Part shown: positions 8,159 to 15,408 of the stretch, in pieces
How positions within the stretch are numbered: the stretch's first letter is position 1
Layout of the letters: every line of letters starts with the position of its first letter
Source of the DNA: Actinokineospora enzanensis DSM 44649
GTDB taxonomy: Bacteria; Actinomycetota; Actinomycetes; Mycobacteriales; Pseudonocardiaceae
NCBI RefSeq assembly: GCF_000374445.1
Contig: NZ_KB894420.1
Location: forward strand, 62,001 to 126,000
Length of the DNA stretch: 64,000 nt
Reading direction: 5' to 3'
Position numbers and translations under genes: made by a program
Notes under the pieces: generated by a model
What the model was told of the DNA's origin: nothing
Database searches by the model: none
The model's input: only the letters and a program-made list of their open reading frames with translations

Positions 8159-8264
8159 AACCGGCTCCGCCACGCCGAGTTCGACTATGAGCGCCACAGC
8201 TATCAGCATGTAGGGGCTGGCCAAATGCTGTCCAGCCGACAGCTGTCGTTGACATGCTTCCCGG

Positions 8265-8483
8265 ATGACGCAGACCGCGGCCACGGCGCTTGCCCAGTTC
8301 CTACTGGTGAATCTGGTGGGCGACCGGGATCGATACGGTGGGCAACGGCGCTTTCGCGGCCGCGATACCACTGCTGACCGTAGCAATTGCTCCGGACGCT
8401 CGCAATCTTGCTCGGCGTCAACACCTTCTGCGGCCAGCGCGACGAACTGCGCGCCCTGCCGGTGTCCGGTAGTCGATGAGCGT
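8265..8483 (+). pseudogene. Possible remnant of an MFS transporter N-terminus
   Basis: The frame from ATG 8265 begins TALAQFLLVNL. After a one-base shift near 8315 it continues as WATGIDTVGNGAFAAAIPLL, which reads like helix 1 of a DHA3-type MFS transporter. Beyond about 8400 no transporter sequence follows and the frames close. I interpret it as a short frameshifted gene fragment. This is a pattern judgement without alignment. The rest of 8159-8684 contains nothing else I can support. Confidence 0.35.
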
Positions 8484-8684
8484 TACCAGTGCGGGCTGGC
8501 GTTGTGCATCCTCCGATCCGGCCGGGGCGGAGGCAGACACTGTACGGGAGGTGTGGTCTTCCGGCGCCAGCGTGGGCGTCCCGCACAGATTGGTTGAACC
8601 AATTGGCAGATGATTGTGGACGGTCGGCCTGCTTTGATGGAGCGGGCCCACACCGGGCCTGGCCGCAGCGAAAGGTGGACCTCC

Positions 8685-8981
8685 GTGAAGTTCGGGAAGA
8701 TGCTCGGTGTCGCGTCGGCGACGATGCTGGCGTTGACGGCCCTGGCCGTGCCTGCGTCGGCGCAGGACTCGCCGTTCTGGTCGTGCCGCAGGGTGCCTGC
8801 GGGCTACACCTACACGATGGTGCGTGCGGACCAGGGATGCGAGCCCCTGTACTACGTCACGCTGCCCCGGACCGGGTTATGGGCGTGCAAGGTGACCGCC
8901 GGGTTCACCTACACCGCCACCCGCCCCAGTTCCAACTGCCGTCCCGACACCGACGTGCAGTACCTGCTCGCCGCCGAGTAG
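8685..8981 (+). CDS. Small secreted protein with duplicated Cys motif
   Basis: This 98-residue precursor starts at a GTG with AAAGGTGG upstream. Residues 1-27 form a Sec signal peptide (basic start, hydrophobic ATMLALTALAVP, cleavage after ASA). The mature part has two similar units, WSCRRVPAGYTYTMVRADQG and WACKVTAGFTYTATRPSSN, with a cysteine after each W-S/A and two more cysteines (GCEP, NCRP), so two disulphides are likely. It resembles small exported proteins common in actinomycetes whose role is unknown. A hairpin terminator follows. Confidence 0.75.
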   Translation: MKFGKMLGVASATMLALTALAVPASAQDSPFWSCRRVPAGYTYTMVRADQGCEPLYYVTLPRTGLWACKVTAGFTYTATRPSSNCRPDTDVQYLLAAE

Positions 8982-8990
8982 CCGCGCCGC

Positions 8991-9016
8991 GCCCCACGGC
9001 CGCGCGGTCGTGGGGC
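8991..9016. terminator. Hairpin terminator after the small secreted protein
   Basis: GCCCCACGGCC and GGTCGTGGGGC pair over 11 positions with one mismatch around a 4-base loop, starting 10 bases after the stop codon. Confidence 0.65.
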
Positions 9017-9114
9017 ACAGCGCCTGCGCGGGGGGCGGGTGTCACCGAACAACGAGTCCTTCCGGCCGTCGAATCCGCCTCGCTGACCGGACGCGTACCG
9101 GGGGTCCCAAGTGC

Positions 9115-9398
9115 GATGCACGTGCGGTGGGCGGGCCGGTTGAGATGCTCTTTTCGTCGGGGTATTCGAGTAGAAGGTCATTCCGAATGCCCTGATCAAT
9201 CGAGGACCAAGAACCAGTCACCCGGCGATACGCGGCCAAGTCTGCCGTCGCGTGGGCCGCGATACCTCTTCCGAGGGCGTTCGGCCCACCCGAACTGGAA
9301 CTGGCTGTACGCCCCTGGGGCTGCTCCGGATCTGCTCCGGAACCGGCCGGCGGAGTCCACAAGGGACATCAAACGAAGATCACCCGCCGACCATGCTT
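9115..9398 (+). repeat. Diverged repeat A (inverted copy at 21416-21740)
   Basis: This stretch aligns along its length with the reverse complement of 21416-21740. Shared blocks include GATGCTCTTTTCGTCGGGG/GGTGCTCTTTCCGGCGGGG, CGGAACCGGCCG and GAAGATCACCCGCCGACCAT. Similarity stops after CCATGCTT. In the other copy that edge lies about 40 bases upstream of the HTH gene start, so this copy looks like the leftover upstream region of a lost relative. The rest of 8982-9623 contains no gene I can support. Confidence 0.75.
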
Positions 9399-9623
9399 TC
9401 GCAGGTTGCTCCAGTCAGCACCACGGACCTGTATCGCTGTGAATCACTCACCAACACGGCTTAAGTTGCTTGGTGTACTAAGGACCCGACTCTCGTTCCG
9501 TGGCCCTCACGATCAGCGGCGTGGTATCCGCCGCTTGCGGCTTGTCCGCGCCCACTGCCGATCATGGGAGAGCGCCACCAGGTCAGCCGCTGCCGGACCG
9601 AGGTGGTGGTATCAGAGGCAGGC

Positions 9624-9757
9624 GCTCGCTTCGGAACCCCAAGTGTGAGCCGACACGCCGGGAGGTTCCGAACCTGGAGTCGGCGTGTCGGCAGGTGGAC
9701 GTGTCAACAGCCATTGGCATTGTCGGTTAGAGTGCGCATAGTGCCTGCTCACGCAGG
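9624..9757 (+). promoter_or_regulatory. CRISPR leader 1
   Basis: These 134 bases directly precede the first CRISPR repeat and match the 134 bases before the second array (21893-22026) without net insertion or deletion. Shared elements are CTTCGGAACC, CCGACACGCCGGGAGGTTCC, CGGCGTGTCG, TGTCAACAGC and CCTGCTCACGCAGG at the array edge. An inverted repeat GCCGACACGCCG/CGGCGTGTCGGC (9649-9660, 9681-9692) is perfect over 12 bp. Confidence 0.8.
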
Positions 9758-9891
9758 CTGGCACCGGCCGTCACCGGCCGGTGAGGATCGCAACTCCTGA
9801 CGATGGCCACACCCGGCGACATCGACAGCACTGGCACCGGCCGTCACCGGCCGGTGAGGATCGCAACTCACGAGCCGGTGAGGATCGCAAC
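9758..9891 (+). CRISPR. CRISPR array 1: two full 37-nt repeats plus one truncated repeat
   Basis: Full repeats lie at 9758-9794 and 9831-9867. The unit begins CTGGCACCGG and ends GTGAGGATCGCAAC, with an internal stem CACCGGCCG/CGGCCGGTG. They flank one 36-nt spacer. After a 6-base residue, an 18-base repeat end (GCCGGTGAGGATCGCAAC, 9874-9891) marks a deletion that removed most of a spacer and half a repeat. The array then runs straight into a 5'-truncated TetR gene. The repeat is identical to that of the array at 22027. The GGATCGCAAC 3' end resembles the GGATTGAAAC ends of type I-B/III repeats, but the subtype is uncertain. No cas genes are in the window. Confidence 0.93.
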
Positions 9892-10212
9892 TACCGGGAG
9901 AACCGGGTCGAGCTGGTCGCGCTGCGCCAGGCCGCGCTGGTCAACGACGACTTCGCGAACCAGCTGCAGGGGATCGTGCGGGCGGAGAGCTCACACCTGC
10001 GCGAGCACCTGGAGTCGATCACCGAGGCAGGCCGCCCCCCGGCGGGCGACCCGGACCTGCTGGTCTCGGCCGTCACCAGCCTGCTGGACCAGTTCGCCTA
10101 CACCTGGCTGGCGGCCGGGGGCGACGGCTCCGGTCGTCGGATCGACGACGACGAAGCCGTCGACACCCTCACCGAGCTGCTCTACTGCGGCCTGGCAGGG
10201 CACCCCGGCTGA
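9892..10212 (+). pseudogene. TetR-family regulator, C-terminal fragment fused to CRISPR array end
   Basis: From the base after the truncated CRISPR repeat the frame encodes about 106 residues of a TetR ligand-binding domain: RENRVELVALRQAALVNDD, then SSHLREHLESI and VTSLLDQFAYTWLAAGG, ending GLAGHPG. The N-terminal helix-turn-helix half is missing, and no start codon with a ribosome binding site precedes the fragment. The join indicates that recombination with the CRISPR array deleted the 5' half of the gene. Confidence 0.75.
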
Positions 10213-10216
10213 GCGC

Positions 10217-10636
10217 TCAGCCCTTCGCCTTGACCTGGTTGATCCGGATCAGGTTGCCCGCGGGGTCGCGGAAGGCGCAGTCGCGCACGCCGTAGGGCTG
10301 GTCCATCGGCTCCTGCACGACCTCGGCGCCGGACGCGGCGACGCGCTCGAAGGTGGCGTCGCAGTCGTCGGTGGCGAAGATGACGCCGCGCAGCAGGCCC
10401 TTGGCCATCAGCTCGGTGAGCGCCTTGCGGTCGGCGTCGGAGGCGTCCGGGGCCGCGGTCGGCGGCTCCAGCACGATCTCCAGCTCGGGCTGGGTCGGCG
10501 GGTGCAGCGAGACCCAGCGCATGCCCTCGAAACTGATGTCCCGGTGGACCTCAAGGCCGAGCGCGTCCCGATAGAAGGCCAGGGCGGCGTCGTGGTCTTC
10601 GACGGCGATGAACGTGTGCGAGAGAGTCAGCTTCAT
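10217..10636 (-). CDS. VOC (glyoxalase/bleomycin-resistance fold) family protein
   Basis: This 139-residue protein is built from two beta-alpha-beta-beta-beta modules. It starts MKLTLSHTFIAVEDHDAALAFYRDALGLEV and ends FRDPAGNLIRINQV, with metal-ligand candidates H (SHTFIAV), E (ELEIVLE) and the second-module EPM. I chose the ATG at 10636 because upstream in-frame residues do not fit the fold. The AraC-type regulator gene ends 10 bases upstream on the same strand. The pair (regulator then VOC enzyme) is common in actinomycetes and is probably co-transcribed. The substrate is unknown. Confidence 0.9.
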   Translation of the reverse strand: MKLTLSHTFIAVEDHDAALAFYRDALGLEVHRDISFEGMRWVSLHPPTQPELEIVLEPPTAAPDASDADRKALTELMAKGLLRGVIFATDDCDATFERVAASGAEVVQEPMDQPYGVRDCAFRDPAGNLIRINQVKAKG

Positions 10637-10646
10637 ACCGGAGACG

Positions 10647-11066
10647 CTACGACCCGGTGGCCCGCTTGGCTTCTTTGTTCCTGACCGGTCTGGTGAACCG
10701 CTTGGCGTAGCAGGCCGGGATGTCGACACTGTCCGCATGCGACCGCGCGCGGTACGCGCTCGGCGTCTCCCCCACCAGCTCGGTGAACCGGGAGCTGAAC
10801 GATCCCAGCGACGAACAGCCGACCGCGAAGCACACCTCGGTGACGCTCAGGTCGCCGCGCCGCAGCAGGGCCTTGGCGCGTTCGACCCGCCGGGTCATCA
10901 GGTAGCTGTACGGGGTCTCGCCGAAGGCGGCGCGGAACGCGCGGGCGAAGTGCCCGGTCGACATCAGCGCGCCGCGGGCCAACGCCGGGACGTCGAGCGG
11001 CTGCGCGTAGTCGCGGTCCATCCGGTCGCGCGCCCGGCGCAACCGGACCAGGTCATCCGTGTCCAC
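10647..11066 (-). CDS. AraC-family DNA-binding protein without sensor domain
   Basis: This 139-residue protein contains only the AraC DNA-binding domain: first HTH VPALARGALMSTGHFARAFR, second HTH LSVTEVCFAVGCSSLGSFSSRF, with the conserved FGETPYSYL and GETPSAYRAR. A GTG at 11066 is the likely start, since the upstream in-frame sequence is not regulator-like. The basic C-terminal extension (AKRFTRPVRNKEAKRATG) is unusual. It lies immediately upstream of the VOC gene and probably controls it. Lack of a ligand domain implies control by abundance or by a partner. Confidence 0.88.
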   Translation of the reverse strand: MDTDDLVRLRRARDRMDRDYAQPLDVPALARGALMSTGHFARAFRAAFGETPYSYLMTRRVERAKALLRRGDLSVTEVCFAVGCSSLGSFSSRFTELVGETPSAYRARSHADSVDIPACYAKRFTRPVRNKEAKRATGS

Positions 11067-11223
11067 TGCACCAGCATCGCACGACCGCCCACCGAATTGT
11101 CCGGTAGTACCGCGAAATGCCACGCTCCGCGATCTTTCCCAGTGTTCAGGACGCCACTTTCGGCTGTATGTCCAGGCACGCTCCGTCGATATCTTCGTCG
11201 GCGCCCACAAGGAAAGGATGGAG

Positions 11224-12717
11224 ATGCGCACGACAGTTCGCACCACCTCTGGTGTCGCCCTCGCCTGTGTGGCGTCCGTGCTGCTCACCAGCATCGCGGC
11301 GGCGACCCCCACACCGGGCGCGCCGGGCGTCGGCGACCCCTACTACCCGAATGACGGAAACGGCGGCTACGACGTTTCCCACTACGACATCCGGCTCACC
11401 TACCAGCCCAGCACCGACCTGCTGTCCGGCACCACGACCATCTCGTTGACGACCACGCAGGAATTGTCCAGATTCGACCTCGATTTCGCGTTGCGGGCAA
11501 AGTCGGTGCTGGTCGACAACGTCCCGGCGACGTTCTCGGCCAACACCGACGGCCACGGCGAGCTGGTCGTGACCCCGGCGCGGCCGTTACCGAGCGGCAA
11601 GCAGGTCACCGTCGCGGTCAGCTACGCGGACACCCCGTCCACGGCCAAGATCGACGGCGTCAGCACCTGGAAGCGGACCCCGGACGGCGCCCTCGGCGTG
11701 GACGAGCCGAACAGCGCCCCGTGGTGGTACCCGTCGAACAACCACCCCACCGACAAGGCCACCTTCGACGTCAACGTGGAGGTGCCGGACGGGCTGTCCG
11801 CGCTGTCCAACGGAACCCTGCTGCGCACCAGCAAGAACCGCGCGGGCTGGACGCGCTGGTGGTGGCGCAGCACGCAGCCGCAGGCGACGTACCTGACCTC
11901 GCTGGAGGTCGGCAACTTCGAGGTGATCCGGCAGACCACCCCGGACGGCAAGCCGTTCATCACTGCCTACGACAGCGACCTCGGCGACTCGCTCGGCGCG
12001 GCGAAGGCGAGCCTGGAGCGCACCCCGGAGATCATCGAGTTCCTGGCCTCCCAGTTCGGTCCCTACCCCTTCGAGGCCCAGGGCGGGGTGGTCAGCGACG
12101 GCATCACCTTCTCCCTGGAGAACCAGACCCGACCGGTGTACGGGTCGGTCAACTTCCGCTACGGGGCGAACACCTCGCTGATCGCGCACGAGAACGCGCA
12201 CCAGTGGTTCGGCGACAGCGTCTCGGTGGGCCGGTGGAGCGACATCTGGCTCAACGAGGGTTTCGCGACGTACGCGCAGTATCTCTGGTCGGAGCACACC
12301 GGCGAGGGCACCGCGGACGAGTTGGCGCAGTACACCTATGACCGTATCCCCGCGACCGACCCGTTCTGGCAGGTGCTGCCGAGCAACCCTGGTCCGGACA
12401 AGCAGTTCGACAACGCCGTCTACGACCGCGGTGCCCTGACCCTGCACGCGCTGCGCAAGGCCGTGGGCGATGACACGTTCTTCCGCATCCTGCGCGAGTG
12501 GACCTCGTCGAAGAAGGGCAAGACCGGCCTGATCTCCGAGTTCGTGGCGTTGTCGGAGAAGGTGTCGGGCAAGCCGTTGCAGGAGTTGTTCCGCACCTGG
12601 CTCTACACCGCCGGCAAGCCTGCCGTCGGTCCGAACGGTCCGTCCTTCGGGGCGGCCAAGGCGTTGGTGGAACCCAAGTCGTTCAAGCAGATCGAGGCGG
12701 CGCACCACCTCGGTTGA
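11224..12717 (+). CDS. Secreted M1-family zinc metallopeptidase
   Basis: This 497-residue precursor has a signal peptide (MRTTVRTTSGVALACVASVLLTSIAAA). It has the M1 N-terminal beta domain and the zinc site HENAH (H322, E323, H326) with the third ligand E345 in NEGFA, exactly 18 residues later. SLENQTRPVYG precedes the site where the family usually has the GAMEN exopeptidase motif; here that motif is not canonical. The ATG at 11224 has AGGAAAGG about 8 bases upstream; the ATG at 11218 is too close. The gene lacks the long C-terminal ERAP-like domain. It is probably an extracellular aminopeptidase. A strong palindromic terminator follows. Confidence 0.92.
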   Translation: MRTTVRTTSGVALACVASVLLTSIAAATPTPGAPGVGDPYYPNDGNGGYDVSHYDIRLTYQPSTDLLSGTTTISLTTTQELSRFDLDFALRAKSVLVDNVPATFSANTDGHGELVVTPARPLPSGKQVTVAVSYADTPSTAKIDGVSTWKRTPDGALGVDEPNSAPWWYPSNNHPTDKATFDVNVEVPDGLSALSNGTLLRTSKNRAGWTRWWWRSTQPQATYLTSLEVGNFEVIRQTTPDGKPFITAYDSDLGDSLGAAKASLERTPEIIEFLASQFGPYPFEAQGGVVSDGITFSLENQTRPVYGSVNFRYGANTSLIAHENAHQWFGDSVSVGRWSDIWLNEGFATYAQYLWSEHTGEGTADELAQYTYDRIPATDPFWQVLPSNPGPDKQFDNAVYDRGALTLHALRKAVGDDTFFRILREWTSSKKGKTGLISEFVALSEKVSGKPLQELFRTWLYTAGKPAVGPNGPSFGAAKALVEPKSFKQIEAAHHLG

Positions 12718-12723
12718 CAGTTC

Positions 12724-12753
12724 GGGGCGGATCACCCGCGGGTGATCCGCCCC
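12724..12753. terminator. Perfect palindromic terminator after the metallopeptidase
   Basis: GGGGCGGATCACCC-GC-GGGTGATCCGCCCC is a perfect 14-bp stem, 6 bases after the stop codon. It can act in both directions and also closes the minus-strand multicopper oxidase fragment. Confidence 0.85.
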
Positions 12754-12759
12754 GCCTGC

Positions 12760-12969
12760 TCACGGGGTGGTCCGGAAGGTCGCCATCATCATGTCCTCGT
12801 GTTCGAGGTTGTGGCAGTGGACCAGGTACCGGCCTGGGTAGGCAGTGAACCGCACGGCGACGTCGACGAACTCGGCCGGGAGCACATCGACTGTGTCCTT
12901 CCGCCCACGTCGTAGGGGCCGCGCGCTGAGTGGAAACCGGACCGCGGCGATCGGCAGGTCACCCGATCC
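12760..12969 (-). pseudogene. Multicopper oxidase, C-terminal fragment
   Basis: The minus-strand frame encodes RKDTVDVLPAEFVDVAVRF followed by YPGRYLVHCHNLEHEDMMM and a stop. HCHNLEHED is the type 1/type 3 copper-ligand motif at the C-terminus of bilirubin-oxidase/CotA-like multicopper oxidases, with M as axial ligand. Only about 60 of some 480 residues remain, there is no plausible start, and the next gene ends immediately upstream. The fragment was therefore left by a deletion. Confidence 0.8.
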
Positions 12970-12974
12970 TCACG

Positions 12975-14273
12975 CTATTCCAGGCCCGCCACCGGCGCCT
13001 CCCCTGACACCCACCGCACCAGCCGCTGCGTCTTCCCCACCTCGACCCGCGGCACCGCCCCGGCCGCGACCACCCGCACGTCGCAGGTCAGCCCCAACCG
13101 TTCGCGCAATGCCCCGCGCAGGTCATCGATCAACCTGGGCACGTCCGCCGTCGCCGTCTCCACGGCCACCCGCAGCTCGGGCCGCGCGGGCTGTCGTCGG
13201 TCCTCCACGACCAGATAGTGCGGACTGACCCGCCCGTCCGCGAGCAGAACGGCTTCGACCTCGGTCGGGAACACGTTCACACCGCGGATGACCACCATGT
13301 CGTCCGTGCGCCCGAGCACCTTGGTCATCCGCCGCCATTGCCCCGAGACCGGCGTGGACAATGCCGCAACATCACCGGTCCGGTAGCGGAGCAATGGCAT
13401 GCCCGTCTTGGTCAATGTCGTGAACACCAACTCGCCGGGAGTCCCATCCGGAACCGGGTTGCCGTCACTGTCGAGGCATTCCGGGTAGAAGTGGTCCTCC
13501 GCGATGTCGAGCATCCCGTCGGACTCGAACGACTCGCACGCGACACCCGGACCGATGATCTCGGTCAACCCGTAGATATCGAGCGCGCGAATACCGAGCA
13601 GGTTCTCCACCTGCACCCGCATCTCGTGCGTCCACGGCTCCGCCCCGAACACCCCGACCCGCAGGCTCGTCGGCACCACCCCGGCCGCCGACATGGCCTC
13701 ACCGAGGTGCAGCGCGAAGGACGGCGTGCAGGTCAGCACGTCCGGCCGGAGGTCCTGGATCAATCGAACCTGCCGCTCGGTCATCCCCCCGGACACCGGC
13801 ACGACGGCGGCCCCCAGCCGGGTCGCCCCGTGGTGAACCCCCAACCCGCCCGTGAACAGCCCATACCCGTACGCGTTGTGCACGACACTCTGCCGGGTGA
13901 CCCCCGCCCCGGCCAATGCCCGCGCCGCCACCTCGGCCCAGACATCCAGGTCATGCGCGGTATAGGGCACCAACGTCGGCCGCCCACCGGTCCCGGACGA
14001 CCCATGCACACACACGACGTCATCGGCCTCGACCGCCCGCAACCCGTACGGGTAATGCTCCCAGAGATCTCGCTTGCCGACCGTGGGCAGCCGATGCAGA
14101 TCACCCAATCGCACGTCCCGCCCGCCGCGCACCCCGCAGTCCCGCAGCCACCGAGCCTGGATGCCACCGGCCGCCAACAGCCGGTCCACCAGCCCGCACA
14201 ACCGCTGTTCCTGCAGTTCACGCCGCTGCTCCAGGCCCATGTCCCGAGCACCCACACCGTCTACCACCGTCAC
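12975..14273 (-). CDS. Phenylacetate-CoA ligase-like adenylate-forming enzyme
   Basis: This 432-residue enzyme is of the PaaK type. It carries the ATP-binding motif VHGSSGTGGRPTLVPYT, the motif YGLTEIIGPGVACE, and RYRTGDVAAL before the hinge, then GRTDDMVVIRGVNVFPTEVE and a C-terminal VGKTQRLVRWV with the catalytic-type lysine. It would activate an aryl acid to an acyl adenylate and CoA thioester. The GTG start at 14273 gives the family length. No paa genes are nearby, so the substrate and pathway are open. Confidence 0.9.
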   Translation of the reverse strand: MTVVDGVGARDMGLEQRRELQEQRLCGLVDRLLAAGGIQARWLRDCGVRGGRDVRLGDLHRLPTVGKRDLWEHYPYGLRAVEADDVVCVHGSSGTGGRPTLVPYTAHDLDVWAEVAARALAGAGVTRQSVVHNAYGYGLFTGGLGVHHGATRLGAAVVPVSGGMTERQVRLIQDLRPDVLTCTPSFALHLGEAMSAAGVVPTSLRVGVFGAEPWTHEMRVQVENLLGIRALDIYGLTEIIGPGVACESFESDGMLDIAEDHFYPECLDSDGNPVPDGTPGELVFTTLTKTGMPLLRYRTGDVAALSTPVSGQWRRMTKVLGRTDDMVVIRGVNVFPTEVEAVLLADGRVSPHYLVVEDRRQPARPELRVAVETATADVPRLIDDLRGALRERLGLTCDVRVVAAGAVPRVEVGKTQRLVRWVSGEAPVAGLE

Positions 14274-14406
14274 CCGGACTGGTCTACACCTTTCCGGCTC
14301 ACCAGGGAAGACCCGCGCAACCCCACCCCCGATTTCTCCCCCACCCGCCCGATGTTGTAGCGTATGCGCAGCACGCCGGGACCAAATCCTGAACGTGCCT
14401 GGTACG

Positions 14407-14479
14407 GGGCTGTGGCGCAGCTGGTAGCGCATCACACTGGCAGTGTGAGGGTCAGGGGTTCGAGTCCCCTCAGCTCCAC
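14407..14479 (+). tRNA. tRNA-Ala (anticodon GGC)
   Basis: The 73-base cloverleaf folds fully: acceptor GGGGCTG/CAGCTCC, D arm GCGC-AGCTGGTA-GCGC, anticodon stem TCACA/TGTGA with loop CTGGCAG (anticodon GGC), T arm AGGGG-TTCGAGT-CCCCT and discriminator A. The G3:U70 pair is the identity mark of alanine tRNAs. The CCA end is not encoded. Confidence 0.97.
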
Positions 14480-14788
14480 CCTAGGGGTCTTACTAGAACA
14501 AGTGCCTGAATGAAGGCCACGAAGTAGGATCGCGACGCCTGAAGGCGTGCAAGGACCACCCGCATCGCGGGTGGTCCTTTTGCTTGCACCCTCCGCGCCG
14601 GTTGCTTCGGCCCGCTGATCTTGGATGGCGTGGAGCTCGCCGAAGGGCTCCCGGAGCTCACCGTCTGTGATCTTGTCGTCCTCGATGTAGAGGGCGTGGA
14701 AGATCGCCTGGTTGAGGAGGCGCCGCTGTTGGTCGCTGCAGAGTGGACGTTTCTGGTGAACCTGGCCCAGCAGTGTCTGGAGCCGCGG
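14433..14788 (-). pseudogene. Site-specific recombinase/integrase, C-terminal fragment at the tRNA
   Basis: The minus-strand frame encodes RLLNQAIFHALYIEDDKITD and GELREPFGELH, which resemble the C-terminal part of large serine recombinases. It then runs in frame through VELRGLEPLTLTLPV into the tRNA-Ala 3' half, where it stops at 14433. Reading into a tRNA end is typical of integrase genes that sit beside their attachment site. A stop at about 14789 closes the frame upstream, and no catalytic domain is present. The fragment marks a former integrated element at this tRNA. Confidence 0.6.
14551..14581 (+). terminator. Rho-independent terminator downstream of tRNA-Ala
   Basis: AAGGACCACCCGC-ATC-GCGGGTGGTCCTT forms a perfect 13-bp stem and is followed by TTTGCTT. 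It lies 70 bases after the tRNA and overlaps the integrase remnant on the other strand. Confidence 0.85.
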
Positions 14789-14791
14789 CTA

Positions 14792-15046
14792 CGCGCCCGC
14801 CTCGTCGACCGGGTTCGCCGCGGGGAGACCGTCTTGGTCGGTGGCGCCTTGCGGGTGAGTCGGCACGGCATCGGGTGTCTCAAGCCAGCCCTCTCGCTGC
14901 CCTGGCATTCGTACGGCGGTGCCACGGTGTCCGACGGCGCGGTCTGGATCCATCAGGCAGGCGCCGGGAAGCCGGTGGTGGCCGTGCCACTGAGCAACCC
15001 CAACGCGGGCTTGATTCCCGCTCTCCTCGTCGCACTCAGGTCGTGA
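14792..15046 (+). pseudogene. DUF6585-like protein, C-terminal fragment
   Basis: The frame encodes RRGETVLVGGALRVSRHGI, then SLPWHSYGGATVSDGAVWIH and VAVPLSNPNAGLIPALLVAL. This resembles the C-terminal PH-like repeat seen in DUF6585 proteins of actinomycetes. The in-frame sequence further upstream lies antisense to the recombinase remnant and does not continue the domain, so the gene appears 5'-truncated at the junction. The bases 15047-15408 hold only an AT-richer stretch (15100-15190) and no gene I can support. Confidence 0.45.
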
Positions 15047-15408
15047 CTGCGGCATCCGCGGCCGTTGAGCCCTTTCGCGTGAACGTGGCCGTGGTCGGCA
15101 AACCGGTCCATTTCATATCTGACACAGGTCAGAAACGCAAAAACGAGTGGAAAATTCGTCCGAATCGAGCGCGTTCACCAGCATGTCCGCTATCGGCGAT
15201 GTCGGCTTTCCACGTTCCCACTCCGCGCGGCTATGTCGGGTAGCGATGCCCGGGATCCGATCCCCCCTGCGGGGCGCTGATCATCCAAAGGTGGTGCTCA
15301 TGGTTGATGCCGGTGCCGGGGGCGGGAGCCTCGCCTGCCCCGTACGCGTCTCCCGCTGCTTGTTCTCGGGTCGATCCGGTCGGGTTCTCGAACAGGAGCT
15401 GGTGTTGG

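Noticed and set aside
8984-9620. Small frames between the secreted protein and CRISPR leader 1
   Set aside because: They lack ribosome binding sites and family resemblance, and the matching copy near 21.4-21.7 kb preserves DNA similarity without a shared reading frame.
14621-14790. N-terminal part of a plus-strand protein in frame with the DUF6585-like fragment
   Set aside because: This stretch is exactly antisense to the recombinase-like frame and its translation does not resemble the domain that follows; treated as a chance open frame.
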